Shown here one piece after another: positions 28,466 to 37,790 of a DNA stretch of 59,278 nt. Position 1 is the first letter of the stretch. Each line of letters opens with the position of its first letter. Source of the stretch: Bacteroidia bacterium (GTDB taxonomy: Bacteria > Bacteroidota > Bacteroidia > UBA4408); NCBI GenBank assembly GCA_020845635.1, contig JADLFI010000011.1:1-59278 (forward strand), read 5' to 3'. Position numbers and translations under genes: made by a program. Under the pieces are notes generated by a model. The model did not search any database and was not told the origin of the DNA. It saw nothing but the letters and a program-made list of their open reading frames with translations.

Positions 28466-28895
28466 AAATAACGTGGTAGCTCAGGAGGTTGCTTTTAACA
28501 CTTTAAAAGCCTTAGGATTAATAGATGAAAATTCAAAATTCTGTCAAAATAATGTAGATGAAATTGAAAATTTTGAAAGTTTCTTTGAATTATTCTTTAA
28601 TTTGTGGAACAATCTACCTAATGAATTATCTATTGGAAAAGGCAATAGAGAAAATGCTAAAAATAAATTAAAACAGTACTTACAACATACAGGGCATACA
28701 CATAAGCAAATTATTGAAGCCACTAAATCATACATAGAAGACTGTATTTATTATAAGCGCATTGCCAAATTTCCACAATATTTTATATTACCACAATATA
28801 AAAAATTTAATAATTTAATTACAGATAGTGATTTATACAGCAGTGTAACTAACCCAAAAGAAAATTTAGGAGATATTTTCACTGTGCATGTTTAA
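28428..28895 (+). CDS. Hypothetical protein before helicase (155 aa)
   Basis: No recognised domain. Helical, AT-rich; residues 75-115 (KNKLKQYLQHTGHTHKQIIEATKSYIEDCIYYKRIAKFP, quoted as a region only by its ends here: KNKLKQYL to IAKFP) resemble the short basic helical pair found in small phage replication accessory proteins. It overlaps the helicase by 8 nt, so a loader or helicase-binding role is possible by position only. Confidence 0.55.
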   Translation: MLIELKTIIEIIKNNVVAQEVAFNTLKALGLIDENSKFCQNNVDEIENFESFFELFFNLWNNLPNELSIGKGNRENAKNKLKQYLQHTGHTHKQIIEATKSYIEDCIYYKRIAKFPQYFILPQYKKFNNLITDSDLYSSVTNPKENLGDIFTVHV

Positions 28896-29928
28896 AGACC
28901 GTTTAAATCACTACAAAGTGAATAAGGTACGGAGGGAGCAAGGATTAAACAATTGTTTATCTTTTGCTCCTTTTCTGCCTCGATTAGCCAAAATAGTCCC
29001 CGGATTAATTAAAGGAACTTATTACGCAATAACAAGTTATACCAATGTAGGTAAAACTCCTTTTGCTAAGTTCCTTTTTGTATTAATCCCCTTATTTTGG
29101 GCAAGTAAGGGAATGAAAATTAAAATATTTTATTTCTGTTTAGAAGAGAGTAAAGAGCAATTCTATGACAGCATGATTACAGCAAAGCTATACAGAGATA
29201 AAAAGAAGGACTTTAATACAATGCAATTAAATTCCATGTTTGAAAATGGAAATATTGATGAGGAAACTTTAAAGGACATTGAGAATTTTGAAACTTACTT
29301 TGAATGGTTTGATAAACACGTTGAAATAATTACTCATATAAGTAATCCAACAGGCATATATAAATATGTAAAAGAGTACGCACAGAAAAATGGAAAATTC
29401 TTTTATAAAGGAAATGAAGTTCTTGATGGGGGTGATACTTATGTGCCTAATGATCCAGATGAATATGTAATTGTTTTAACTGACCACATCAATTTGTTAG
29501 ATACGGAAAGTGGTGCACCAACTCTTGCAGAAGCAATGCACCGTTTAAGTACTAAATACTGCTTAGACCGAATGATAAATGCGTATCAGTATATTGTGTG
29601 CAATGTGCATCAACAATCAACTGAAGGAGAAAATGCAGATTATAACAAATTTAACCAAAACCGCTGTAGTATTACTACTTTGGGAGACAACAAAAGAATT
29701 AGTAGGGATTATCAAGTATTATTTGCTTTGGACGCACCTCATAAATACAACATTACTAATGACAGAGGCTATGATGTAGCTCTTTGTGGAGGATTATTTT
29801 ATAGAGGTTTAACAGTTCTTAAAAATAGATTTGGTCCTGCAAATGTGCATGTAGGAGTACAAATAGTTCCTCATGGCTGTATGTTTTTTGAAGTAGAGAA
29901 GAATGGCAAAGTAAATAAAACATGTTAA
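28888..29928 (+). CDS. DnaB/RecA-fold replicative helicase (346 aa)
   Basis: A superfamily 4 helicase core without the DnaB N-terminal domain. Walker A variant TSYTNVGKTPFAK (about residues 49-61), a following KIFYFCLEES strand with the Glu typical of DnaB motif 1a, Walker B YVIVLTDHINLL (about residues 191-202), and a motif resembling H3, YIVCNVHQQS. Shorter than bacterial DnaB (about 450-470), like other phage helicases. It lies in one operon with ATPase and primase genes. Confidence 0.85.
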   Translation: MFKDRLNHYKVNKVRREQGLNNCLSFAPFLPRLAKIVPGLIKGTYYAITSYTNVGKTPFAKFLFVLIPLFWASKGMKIKIFYFCLEESKEQFYDSMITAKLYRDKKKDFNTMQLNSMFENGNIDEETLKDIENFETYFEWFDKHVEIITHISNPTGIYKYVKEYAQKNGKFFYKGNEVLDGGDTYVPNDPDEYVIVLTDHINLLDTESGAPTLAEAMHRLSTKYCLDRMINAYQYIVCNVHQQSTEGENADYNKFNQNRCSITTLGDNKRISRDYQVLFALDAPHKYNITNDRGYDVALCGGLFYRGLTVLKNRFGPANVHVGVQIVPHGCMFFEVEKNGKVNKTC

Positions 29929-30317
29929 CAGAAAGAAATTTAGCCGAAGATATAGCTTTGGCTGCTGCAGCAACAACTCACAATCAATTTGTAGTAACGC
30001 AGCAAAAAACAAAAGATTCAGTATTATCCCAACAACCCGTGAGTTATTTTACACAAGTTTGTTTTGACAAGATCACTGATGAATTATTGAAAAATATGGA
30101 TAAATACATCACTAAATCAGGAAAAATAGATGAAGATGGTGTCATTGAGTACACAAGGAATGCCACTTCTATTTTTTGGGTTACTTGGATTACATTAGTA
30201 AAAGTAAAAAGAGGTTTCACTACTAAGGCTTTTAAAGAACCAACGAAACCAAAAACTGAAAGTACACCCCCAAATACAAATCTTCACGAACTAAAAAACA
30301 GATTCTTTAAAAAATGA
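29922..30317 (+). CDS. Hypothetical protein in replication operon (131 aa)
   Basis: Unrecognised, mostly helical with a Pro/Thr-rich basic C-terminal tail (residues about 105-131). Overlaps helicase and P-loop ATPase genes by 7 and 4 nt. A possible helicase or ATPase partner by position. Confidence 0.6.
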   Translation: MLTERNLAEDIALAAAATTHNQFVVTQQKTKDSVLSQQPVSYFTQVCFDKITDELLKNMDKYITKSGKIDEDGVIEYTRNATSIFWVTWITLVKVKRGFTTKAFKEPTKPKTESTPPNTNLHELKNRFFKK

Positions 30318-31039
30318 ACATAGAAATTAAATCTATTGTAGTAGACACACTTAATACTATCCAAGACAATCAGTATACAGAAGATGCAAAATCTGTAATA
30401 CAGCAATCTACTTGGAAAGATTATGGCATAGAGTTAAATGGCTTTATTAACTTTTTAGTTAAGAGCGGGTTTGAATTAGTGTTTATTATTGGCGAACCGG
30501 GAACAGGCAAATCTTTTGGTATAAAAACTCTCAAACCAAAGGAATTTATTTGGTTTAATACAGACCATAAAAACAGTTCTTGGCAAATAACCAAAGAATT
30601 TTATGAGGCTTATGGAACAAGAACTGATCCAAAAGATTTCATGAGATTACCTACAACTTATAAAGAAATTACATCAACTATTACAGCACTTGCAAAAGGA
30701 GTTGACACAAAAGAAGGCAAAATTAAATTGTCTAATAGTCCTGTAGCCTTTCTATTAGGACACCCAGAAGAATATAGAGTCAATGAGCAAGTTAAAAGAA
30801 GATTACGTACACTAGGAAAACTATCTTCTAAGTTAGGATTAGAGGGGAAAAGTTTATACACTTTTTATACCCAAGTAGTTACTAACTTTAAAGGTGTTTC
30901 AGAATTTCTGTTGACAACACAAAACTCAGGTTTTGATACGGCACGTACTCCAGAAGGATTATTCCCGCCTTCTATTAAAAATGATTTTCAATTTATTCTT
31001 AATTCAATCCAAACTCGTAACCAAAATCCCTTTTCTTAA
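30314..31039 (+). CDS. P-loop ATPase of the replication/recombination module (241 aa)
   Basis: A clear Walker A in VFIIGEPGTGKSFGIKTL (about residues 55-72), followed by FIWFNTDHKNSSW. The pattern fits phage AAA/Sak4-like single-strand annealing or helicase-loading ATPases. A convincing Walker B is hard to place; FLLTTQNSGFD may be the sensor strand. The next gene could encode its single-strand DNA-binding partner. Confidence 0.78.
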   Translation: MNIEIKSIVVDTLNTIQDNQYTEDAKSVIQQSTWKDYGIELNGFINFLVKSGFELVFIIGEPGTGKSFGIKTLKPKEFIWFNTDHKNSSWQITKEFYEAYGTRTDPKDFMRLPTTYKEITSTITALAKGVDTKEGKIKLSNSPVAFLLGHPEEYRVNEQVKRRLRTLGKLSSKLGLEGKSLYTFYTQVVTNFKGVSEFLLTTQNSGFDTARTPEGLFPPSIKNDFQFILNSIQTRNQNPFS

Positions 31040-31041
31040 TC

Positions 31042-31806
31042 ATGGCAAATTTAACAGGTACAGAAAAAGTAACCGAAATCTTTAACACTCGCACCATTAT
31101 AACAGGTGTAGCAAAAGCAACTCCAATTGCTTGTAATCCCTCATCAGAAAAATTAGCTGAACTAACCAACGGCAGGGTTAAAAGAAATGAATTACCCACA
31201 GACAAAGATTATAGAATGCTTGAAATCTGGTTTGAAGTAGGATTTGATGTAGAGGAAGATAAACTTATTCAAAATCCCGACACCGTTGCTGGCATGGAAG
31301 AATATGTAAAGATTTCTATCTTTTTAAGAAATGAAGACCATGAAACTCAAAACGGTGCATGGTATGTTGATAGTAAAACTTGTGAAACTTCTTATGTAAA
31401 AACAGGAGAAAAAGCACCTATGGGGTATAAATTAGCAAAGAAAGGACAAGTAGAATTATATAACTTTCTTGCTGATTGGCTAAACATAATTGAAATTGAC
31501 TTTGAAACTCCATTCGCCGAATTGATGAGAGGAAATGTTGCAGAGATTAATGATGTCATTGAACAAAACTTGAATGCCTCTACAACAAAGCAAGTTACTT
31601 TGATGTTGGCTGCAAAATTAGGAGCTGGTGGTACGTATCAAGATGTTTACAAAAAAATCAAACGTGCAAACCAAAGTAATACTTTCTTTGCTTCAAAAGT
31701 AAAACAAGATTCTTTCTTCATGAATGATCATGTAATCTCGGAAGAATTGCAATTTTACAAAGAATCATTTGATATTATAGAAACTCCTAATGCAAATCCT
31801 TGGTAA
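31042..31806 (+). CDS. Hypothetical replication protein, possible SSB-like (254 aa)
   Basis: An N-terminal beta-rich half (FNTRTIITGVAKATP, YRMLEIWFEVGFDV, YVKISIFLRNED) and helical C-terminal half, ending in Asn/Pro-rich residues. The position between a P-loop ATPase and primase, abundant beta strands and an AGGT-free tight spacing (2 nt after the previous stop) fit a single-stranded DNA-binding protein, but there is no motif and no acidic tail. Unproven. Confidence 0.6.
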   Translation: MANLTGTEKVTEIFNTRTIITGVAKATPIACNPSSEKLAELTNGRVKRNELPTDKDYRMLEIWFEVGFDVEEDKLIQNPDTVAGMEEYVKISIFLRNEDHETQNGAWYVDSKTCETSYVKTGEKAPMGYKLAKKGQVELYNFLADWLNIIEIDFETPFAELMRGNVAEINDVIEQNLNASTTKQVTLMLAAKLGAGGTYQDVYKKIKRANQSNTFFASKVKQDSFFMNDHVISEELQFYKESFDIIETPNANPW

Positions 31807-32713
31807 AAAGAAATTTTTTTCCATAGTTGAGCAGTCTCAAATTCTAAGCAATTTAGGGTTTGAGATTGCCTTTTCCTCTTACATAAAAAATCCATTAAGA
31901 GAAGACACAAAACCAAATTGCAGATTAGTTTTAGAAGGAAATAAAATAATCTTCATAGACTACGGCTCAAATATTTATGGCGATTGTGTTTCTCTATACA
32001 GAAAATGGAAGAGTGTAAGTAGGCAAAAGGCAATAGAAGATCTTAACAAAATATTAGAAAATTCAGAAATCCCTGTCCCAGAAATAATAGAAACAAAAGA
32101 AAAGAATAATATTCCTGTAAATATTCAATATAATAGTTCCAAAGAAAAGGATTTATACTCTTATTTCTATGACTATTTTATTACGTATAAAACTTTACAG
32201 CAATATAAAGTTTTAGTTGGAATATTAGTTTTAGTAAAACAAAAAATTATAGAAACTTTTAGGCATACAGAAAAAGAACCTTGCTTTTTATATTTGACTT
32301 CTGAGGGAATTAAGATGTATCGTCCAAATAGTGTTAAAAAATGGAGAACAACTTCTTCTTTTATTCAAGGAATAGAACAATTAGACAAAAGAAGAAGTTA
32401 TGATTTCATCATTATTACTAAATCTTTAAAAGATGTAATGGTTCTTCATGAATTGGGATTTCCTGCAATTTCCTGTGGGTCAGAAACTACCAAAGTAAAT
32501 ATAGATTATTTAAATAGAATTTTTAAATGTGGGGAATTTATCATTCTTTATGACAATGATAATGCTGGCATAAAAGCAGCACAAGAATTTACAGAACAAA
32601 GGCATATTTTTATTCCTGCGGAAACGGGAAAAAAAGATATTTCTGATTACATAAAAGAATTTGGTATTGACAATTCTAAAATCCTAATAAATAATTTATT
32701 ATGCGCACATTAA
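31790..32713 (+). CDS. DnaG-type primase with Toprim domain
   Basis: 307 aa. The N-terminal region resembles a CHC2-like fold that has lost its zinc ligands (SSYIKNPLREDTKPNCRL, then IFIDYG). The Toprim domain has FIIITKSLKDVMVLHELG, where the usual catalytic Glu site reads T-K-S, a change I have seen in other phage primases, and IILYDNDNAGIKAAQEF with the DxD metal-binding pair. Likely synthesises primers for the PolA-type enzyme. Overlaps both neighbours. Confidence 0.85.
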   Translation: MQILGKKKFFSIVEQSQILSNLGFEIAFSSYIKNPLREDTKPNCRLVLEGNKIIFIDYGSNIYGDCVSLYRKWKSVSRQKAIEDLNKILENSEIPVPEIIETKEKNNIPVNIQYNSSKEKDLYSYFYDYFITYKTLQQYKVLVGILVLVKQKIIETFRHTEKEPCFLYLTSEGIKMYRPNSVKKWRTTSSFIQGIEQLDKRRSYDFIIITKSLKDVMVLHELGFPAISCGSETTKVNIDYLNRIFKCGEFIILYDNDNAGIKAAQEFTEQRHIFIPAETGKKDISDYIKEFGIDNSKILINNLLCAH

Positions 32714-33033
32714 AAATTCCATTATTTACCAATTACTTCTTAGGTATACGAGAAGAAGATGGAAAAAGGCTATTGAAAATTTATGAAAACTTCTGTATGA
32801 AACAACCGGGAACTTGGTTTGATGTGGATTTAAAAGGTTTTAATCTCCGTTATATATACAGCATTTCCCAATCTTGGATAGAGCCGTATGCCATAGAAAC
32901 TCCTATTACCTTTATCACAGATTTAAAAATACATGTAATAGTAGACAAAGGAAAAAAACCTAAATTCAAACTAATATTTAAAAACTCAAATGTTCCAGTA
33001 GAAAAGGAATATGAGATAAAATTATATGATTAA
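32701..33033 (+). CDS. Hypothetical protein (110 aa)
   Basis: Unrecognised beta-rich protein with no signal peptide. It lies between primase and a resolvase-like nuclease and overlaps both (13 and 8 nt), so it belongs to the replication operon. No function can be inferred beyond that. Confidence 0.6.
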   Translation: MRTLKIPLFTNYFLGIREEDGKRLLKIYENFCMKQPGTWFDVDLKGFNLRYIYSISQSWIEPYAIETPITFITDLKIHVIVDKGKKPKFKLIFKNSNVPVEKEYEIKLYD

Positions 33034-33478
33034 TGTAAGAACCAAAGGTCACAACTTAGAAAGAGAAGATGTAAAGATATTAAAAGAATTTTTCCCCAAT
33101 GCCATGACTACTCGTAACGGTTCAACTTATATGGATAATTGTGGCATTGATATTATGAACATACCAATAGCTTGGCAATGTAAGAATGGTTACACAAAAG
33201 GAATTAATTATCAAACTTTAATAGATAATATACAAGAATTACAAAAACAAAAGCTAAATACTGAATTGCCTGTTATTATTCATCATAAAAAGGGAAGAAA
33301 AAGGGAAGATAATTTTATTGTAATGTATTTAGAAGAATTTTTAAAGGTCTTTAAGCCGAAAGAATTGAAACTAACATTACATAAAAATCTTGTCAAAATT
33401 GAATACTTTACCTTCATTGAGCGATGCCTTAGACCAAAATATCGCAATACCGCAACAAAGCGAACAAAATTATCGTAG
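33026..33478 (+). CDS. PD-(D/E)xK nuclease, Holliday-junction-resolvase-like (150 aa)
   Basis: N-terminal KGHNLEREDVKILKEFFPNA with helix Glu, then SxYMDNCGIDIMNIPIAWQCKNG (about residues 35-56), the D...(E/Q)xK active-site pattern of archaeal-type resolvases and related phage nucleases, here QCK. Size fits the family. It probably resolves branched replication DNA before packaging. The 3' end overlaps the exonuclease gene by 89 nt. Confidence 0.78.
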   Translation: MINVRTKGHNLEREDVKILKEFFPNAMTTRNGSTYMDNCGIDIMNIPIAWQCKNGYTKGINYQTLIDNIQELQKQKLNTELPVIIHHKKGRKREDNFIVMYLEEFLKVFKPKELKLTLHKNLVKIEYFTFIERCLRPKYRNTATKRTKLS

Positions 33479-34544
33479 CGCACCGGGAATTTCCCAAAGT
33501 GAATTAAAAAACTTACAGTATGACCCCAACAAATTCTTTAACAAGGATTGGGATAAAAGTAGAAAAGAACACTTTGTATTAGGCTCTCTTGTAGATTGCT
33601 TACTTACAACACCTGATAAATTTGAAGATTTGTTTTTCTTCATTGAAGAAGAGAAAATACCTACACAAAAACTGATGAAAATGGCTGAAATATTCATAGA
33701 ACAAGGTATGGATATTACACTTGAAAATTTAGAAGTAGTAAGAACTCATGCAGGATACAACCCAACATGGGGAATTGCAGCAGTAGAGAAGTGGTTTAAC
33801 TCAAGTGCAAGGGAATATGTAGAATTATCTTTACTTAATCCCGATAAAACACTTGCTACTTTTAAACAAAAAGAAATAGCTGAAAAAATTGTTGAAAGTT
33901 TTAAAACAAACGAATTTACTAAATTGCATTTTGAAGAAAGAGAAAACATACTAAGGTTTTATCAAGTAGAAATATATTATAACGCCTTAGTAAAGAATCC
34001 TATAACTAATAGAACAGAAGAAGTAGCTTGTAAGGGAATGTTAGATATGGTTGAAGTAGATATTTTAAATAAAACTATCCTTCCCATCGATATTAAGACC
34101 ACAGGAAAGCCAACAAGACTATTTGGAGAAAGTCAAAAGAAATATAGGTATGATATACAAGCAGCTTCTTATACCTACGGATTACAAAAATTAATAGCTG
34201 GAGAAGCTGAATCAACTTTAAAATTAGATTTGAAAGAGTATACTATTTTACCCTTTCTTTTCTTAGTAGAAACAACAATAGAAGAAAATATTGGAACTCC
34301 CTTACCTTATAAAATGTCCGAAGCTGATATGCTCTGCGGCTATTATGGTACAAACAGTTTTCCAAAAAATGTGCCCGCTATATATTCTAATGGTGTAATG
34401 TTACAAATACCAGCATCACCGGGTTGGTTCACCTTATTAGAACAATATTTATGGCATAGAGAAACAGAAGTCTTTAACTATACACCAAAAGAATGGTATC
34501 AATTAAAACAACATGGGGCAATCATTTCCTCAATTTGGAACTAG
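33390..34544 (+). CDS. RecB/Cas4-like exonuclease (DUF3799/RecE-type) (384 aa)
   Basis: PD-(D/E)xK exonuclease: GISQSELKNLQYDPNKFF (N-terminal helix typical of this family), GSLVDCLL, then GMLDMVEVD, PIDIKTTGK and KYRYDIQAASYTYGL giving D, DxK and Q/Y motifs. It would degrade or recombine linear DNA, perhaps with the P-loop ATPase at 30314. TTG at 33390 is used because no ATG precedes the conserved N-terminal motif; this yields a long overlap with the resolvase gene and could be off by a few codons. Confidence 0.82.
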   Translation: MSKLNTLPSLSDALDQNIAIPQQSEQNYRSAPGISQSELKNLQYDPNKFFNKDWDKSRKEHFVLGSLVDCLLTTPDKFEDLFFFIEEEKIPTQKLMKMAEIFIEQGMDITLENLEVVRTHAGYNPTWGIAAVEKWFNSSAREYVELSLLNPDKTLATFKQKEIAEKIVESFKTNEFTKLHFEERENILRFYQVEIYYNALVKNPITNRTEEVACKGMLDMVEVDILNKTILPIDIKTTGKPTRLFGESQKKYRYDIQAASYTYGLQKLIAGEAESTLKLDLKEYTILPFLFLVETTIEENIGTPLPYKMSEADMLCGYYGTNSFPKNVPAIYSNGVMLQIPASPGWFTLLEQYLWHRETEVFNYTPKEWYQLKQHGAIISSIWN

Positions 34545-35067
34545 TTTAGAACAAGCATTTGACGCATCTCTGCACAGTTTATTAAAGGAGGGTACTGCAA
34601 AGATATTTTTGTATACTCTTCTTTATAATCTGGTATCTCCAAGATTTAAGGGGATAGGTTTTAAAGATGAATACGAATTGTATTATTTTTCCGAGGATAA
34701 GTTCTTAGGAAATTTTAAAATTCAATTGTTAGATAGCTATGGAATTAAGGAATATTTAAAAGAGAATTATAAATTACACGCCGTTACAAGTACAAACTTA
34801 GTCTTTGAGTTTCCAATAAAGGAAGAATATAGAGAGACTTTTAGATACATTATGAAAGGACAATACAGTAAAGCTCCGGGATTTAAAAATATTTATAACT
34901 CTCAACAATTAGCTTATTGGATATGTAATCATGACCACAATCTAAAAGATTATTTCGATAGATTAAGTGTATACTTAGATAGTGATGTTTTAACTTTGAA
35001 TAATACAGTAGAAGGCGAAATATTTTATCCTCCTATAAAAAGAGATTGGAAAATTCAGTTGTCATAA
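34513..35067 (+). CDS. Hypothetical protein (184 aa)
   Basis: Not recognised. Aromatic-rich and helical, with no membrane segment. It starts within the exonuclease gene (32-nt overlap) and ends within the next (22 nt). The downstream run of five similarly small, Asn/Ile-rich genes suggests fast-evolving accessory proteins. Confidence 0.6.
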   Translation: MGQSFPQFGTSLEQAFDASLHSLLKEGTAKIFLYTLLYNLVSPRFKGIGFKDEYELYYFSEDKFLGNFKIQLLDSYGIKEYLKENYKLHAVTSTNLVFEFPIKEEYRETFRYIMKGQYSKAPGFKNIYNSQQLAYWICNHDHNLKDYFDRLSVYLDSDVLTLNNTVEGEIFYPPIKRDWKIQLS

Positions 35068-35402
35068 TCACAGTAAATTTCATAACATTTAATTCAGTAC
35101 ACTTAAAAAAATTTATTTTTGACGGTGTGGTGTTTGGAACTCTAAATGACTTTTCTCAAAAGAATAAAATTGGATTCTTTCCATATTATTATTTAAGTTA
35201 TGCAGAAGAACCTGATTATAAAGAATATTTTATAACGGTGCTATTAATCATTAATGAAGAAAAAGATATTTTAGATAAAATATCCTTTCAAACATTGTGT
35301 GATGAGCTGAAAAATTATTTGAAAATCCTACTAAGATCTAAAAAAATAAACGTGGGAATAGTTAATTCCTTATTTGTAAAACATGAGCTGTCAAATTATT
35401 AA
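35046..35402 (+). CDS. Small accessory protein (118 aa)
   Basis: Unrecognised. It begins with a hydrophobic beta strand SVVIITVNFITFN, and has a central strand YFITVLLIINEE. The same strand-helix order (VxIIxxxxFxxxN at the start; hydrophobic strand near residue 65-70) appears in the proteins at 35808 and 36143, so the three may be diverged tandem duplicates. Confidence 0.6.
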   Translation: MENSVVIITVNFITFNSVHLKKFIFDGVVFGTLNDFSQKNKIGFFPYYYLSYAEEPDYKEYFITVLLIINEEKDILDKISFQTLCDELKNYLKILLRSKKINVGIVNSLFVKHELSNY

Positions 35403-35811
35403 AGACAAAAAAATACTTGATACAGAATGTCAAGTCATTGTAAATCCTGTAAATTGCGAAGGCATAATTGAAACACAATTACATCAGGATTTAAATAAAA
35501 TATACCCTGAATTAGAAGAAATTTATAAGCAAAAATGTGAAGAAGGCTTTATTACAATGGGAAGTATTCATTTATACAAGAATATTTTATTCTTTCCCAT
35601 AAAAGAAACGCAAAGAGAACCAACTAAATTAGAAAATTTGGAAAAGGCTTTAAAGTGTTTTATGAGAACTTATGAAGCATTGGAAATAAAAAGCATAGCT
35701 TTTCCAAATCTAACACACAAAATCTCAAAAGAACTTATAGCTTTAATACCTTCGTTAATGTTAACTTCTCTTAATCCATGTAAGGCTTTAACATTTATTT
35801 ATTTAGAATGA
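35383..35811 (+). CDS. Degenerate macrodomain protein (142 aa)
   Basis: The start (DTECQVIVNPVNCEGIIE) matches the macrodomain first strand and ADP-ribose loop (compare KCQTLVNPVNCVGVMG at 41075), and AIEIKSIAFPNL matches VLGIKSVAFPIL. The Gly-rich GAGTA segment that clamps ADP-ribose is replaced (IIETQLHQDL) and the final GxGxG loop is missing. It may bind a different nucleotide or have lost activity. A paralogue of the complete macrodomain at 41075; both could counter ADP-ribosylation-based defence. Confidence 0.75.
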   Translation: MSCQIIKDKKILDTECQVIVNPVNCEGIIETQLHQDLNKIYPELEEIYKQKCEEGFITMGSIHLYKNILFFPIKETQREPTKLENLEKALKCFMRTYEALEIKSIAFPNLTHKISKELIALIPSLMLTSLNPCKALTFIYLE

Positions 35812-36146
35812 ATTGTTGTATTGTATTTACTGCACAAGTTGTGGCAATAAATAATACTTTTAACAATTGGGCAGAATTACTATCCTTGAATGATGATAGT
35901 TTGGATTTAAGTTTTATAGATGTATCAAACCATCTATACTTTTCTTCTGTCATGGATTATACTGAGACTACATGCCTTGTTCTTTTAACATTAGTAATTT
36001 ATGCAGAGCTTGAATATAATTTTGATAAACAAAATCTTACCAAAACAATTTCTAAATTAACCGATGCCTTAGAACAAGAATTGCTATATAATAGGAATGT
36101 AATGGAAATATTATTTACAAAAACTAATACTTCTTTTATAAGATGA
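35808..36146 (+). CDS. Small accessory protein (112 aa)
   Basis: Unrecognised, mixed alpha/beta with initial strand CCIVFTAQVVAINNTF and central DYTETTCLVLLTLVIYAEL. Probably related to the neighbours at 35046 and 36143 by overall pattern. Overlaps both adjacent genes by 4 nt. Confidence 0.58.
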   Translation: MNCCIVFTAQVVAINNTFNNWAELLSLNDDSLDLSFIDVSNHLYFSSVMDYTETTCLVLLTLVIYAELEYNFDKQNLTKTISKLTDALEQELLYNRNVMEILFTKTNTSFIR

Positions 36147-36499
36147 ACGTAACGATAATATACAAAATTTCTTTTGAGACTTTAAACACCTTGAATAAAG
36201 AAGAATTACAAAGGTCTATTAATGATTTAAATAGTAGTAATCTTCATCACTTAGAAATTGATGATGACATTGTCTTCTTTAATTCTTTTTTACAAGAAAT
36301 TTTCTTTGAGAATAATGTTAATTTCTATGATTGGACAATCATTTTATCTATTGATACCGAAGATTACAAAAGAGTTGAAAGTATAATGTTAAAAGCTATG
36401 GAAGAATACACCTTAGACTTAGCAGTACTTTTAACTTCCTTAGAAAAAAACTACGAGCCTTCTTTTTATAACGAAACTTATAATTTTTCCTATCTATGA
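36143..36499 (+). CDS. Small accessory protein (118 aa)
   Basis: Third member of the possible tandem family: first strand VTIIYKISFETLNTLN, central FYDWTIILSIDTEDYKRVESIM, then a helical end. No function recognised. Its 4-nt overlaps with both neighbours indicate translational coupling. Confidence 0.58.
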   Translation: MNVTIIYKISFETLNTLNKEELQRSINDLNSSNLHHLEIDDDIVFFNSFLQEIFFENNVNFYDWTIILSIDTEDYKRVESIMLKAMEEYTLDLAVLLTSLEKNYEPSFYNETYNFSYL

Positions 36500-36696
36500 G
36501 CTGCGTAATAATTTTAAAAAATACAAACTCTGACACCGTTAGGTTATTAAAAGAGTCTTTAAAAATACTTAGGTTGCCTTTAAAACCTATCTTATTTACT
36601 TCCTCCACAATTCTTTTCTTTTTTCCAGAAAATGATATTGAATATATCAAAGAAATAGATTTTTCACCCGCTACCTTAGTGTGGCACAAATTATAA
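36496..36696 (+). CDS. Small accessory protein (66 aa)
   Basis: Unrecognised; begins CVIILKNTNSDTVRLLKESL, similar in layout to the first half of the 36143 protein, so possibly a shortened relative. No export signal. Overlaps the previous gene by 4 nt. Confidence 0.5.
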   Translation: MSCVIILKNTNSDTVRLLKESLKILRLPLKPILFTSSTILFFFPENDIEYIKEIDFSPATLVWHKL

Positions 36697-36700
36697 AACC

Positions 36701-36766
36701 ATGCCTGAACCCAGACCAATTAAAGAAATCATCGAAGAAATCTTAGGAGATTATGCAAAAAGTTAA
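36701..36766 (+). CDS. Possible 21-residue peptide
   Basis: ATG to TAA encoding a short amphipathic helix (MPEPRPIKEIIEEILGDYAK). It fills the only gap before the thymidylate synthase gene and overlaps its start by 14 nt, which would couple their translation. The acidic, well-formed helix and tight packing are the only support. Confidence 0.35.
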   Translation: MPEPRPIKEIIEEILGDYAKS

Positions 36767-37790
36767 ATTATTAGCCAAATCAACCAATTGGCTTAACTCC
36801 GAACTATCCACGGTGCTTGTAGAAGTACCTACTACAAAGATAGCACAACTAAGAACACACAGAACTCTGCATCAAACTGACTATATTGATGTAAGTGAAC
36901 ATTTACTTTCTATGAGTTCAAACTCTTCCCGTGCCATTCCCGTAGAAAAACATTTTACTAACCTAAGCGAGCATTATTTTATTCCTGAATGGACAGAAGC
37001 CGCAAAAGGAATGGTTGGAAAAAAAGTAACAGATGCAGAAACAATACACAGAGCAACAGAATTATGGAAAAAAGCAAAGAAGAATGCTGAAAAAATTACA
37101 AGGGACTTAATTGAATTAGGAATACATAAACAAGATGTATCTTTATTGTTAAGCCCCTTTACTTTTTCAAATGTAATACTAACAGGCGATGATAAAGCAT
37201 GGGAACAATTCTTTGAATTAAGATGCCCTAAATATAAAAATGAATCTGGAAATGTATTCTATTCTGCCGAAGCATTTGAAGAAAATAACAATCAAAGATT
37301 GCCTGTAAATACCTCAACTGCTTACCCAGCAATTCAAGAAGTTGCTGCTTCTATTTACAATACAATTAGAAAAGCCAAAAGTAACTTCTTAAATGAGGGG
37401 GAATGGCATCTTCCTTTTTCTGGAATGATTGATAAAATGCCTTATACAGAAAATTCAAGGGAAACTTTAAAAAATAAAATGTATCGGCAAAACAAAGTTG
37501 ACGAATACGAAAAAGTGGTTAAGCCAAAAATAAGTGCTTCTTTGTGTGCTAAAATAAGTTTTGATACTACTTTTGCTAATGACACATGGCAAAAACATTT
37601 AGACAGAGCAACAAGATTAATTCAAGATAAACATTTCAGTCCCTTTGAACATCAGTATAAAGTACCAAGTAAAGAAGAGCTTTCTAAAATGACTTCTACT
37701 TTTGCAAGTACTAATGGAAAAATCACATTTTCAATAAAACCATTTGCCTCAAACATTCCTAATTGGATTCAATTTCGTAAATTATTATGA
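36753..37790 (+). CDS. thyX: Flavin-dependent thymidylate synthase ThyX
   Basis: Converts dUMP to dTMP using FAD, NADPH and methylene-folate. Features: AQLRTHRTLHQTD (residues about 31-43), then SSNSSRAIP, the Arg/Ser residues of the ThyX nucleotide-binding motif, and the later AWEQFFELRCP and AYPAIQEVAASIY segments. At 345 aa it is longer than typical ThyX (about 220-250 aa), with inserts before and after the motif. With the class II RNR downstream it supplies dNTPs for phage DNA synthesis. Confidence 0.85.
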   Translation: MQKVKLLAKSTNWLNSELSTVLVEVPTTKIAQLRTHRTLHQTDYIDVSEHLLSMSSNSSRAIPVEKHFTNLSEHYFIPEWTEAAKGMVGKKVTDAETIHRATELWKKAKKNAEKITRDLIELGIHKQDVSLLLSPFTFSNVILTGDDKAWEQFFELRCPKYKNESGNVFYSAEAFEENNNQRLPVNTSTAYPAIQEVAASIYNTIRKAKSNFLNEGEWHLPFSGMIDKMPYTENSRETLKNKMYRQNKVDEYEKVVKPKISASLCAKISFDTTFANDTWQKHLDRATRLIQDKHFSPFEHQYKVPSKEELSKMTSTFASTNGKITFSIKPFASNIPNWIQFRKLL

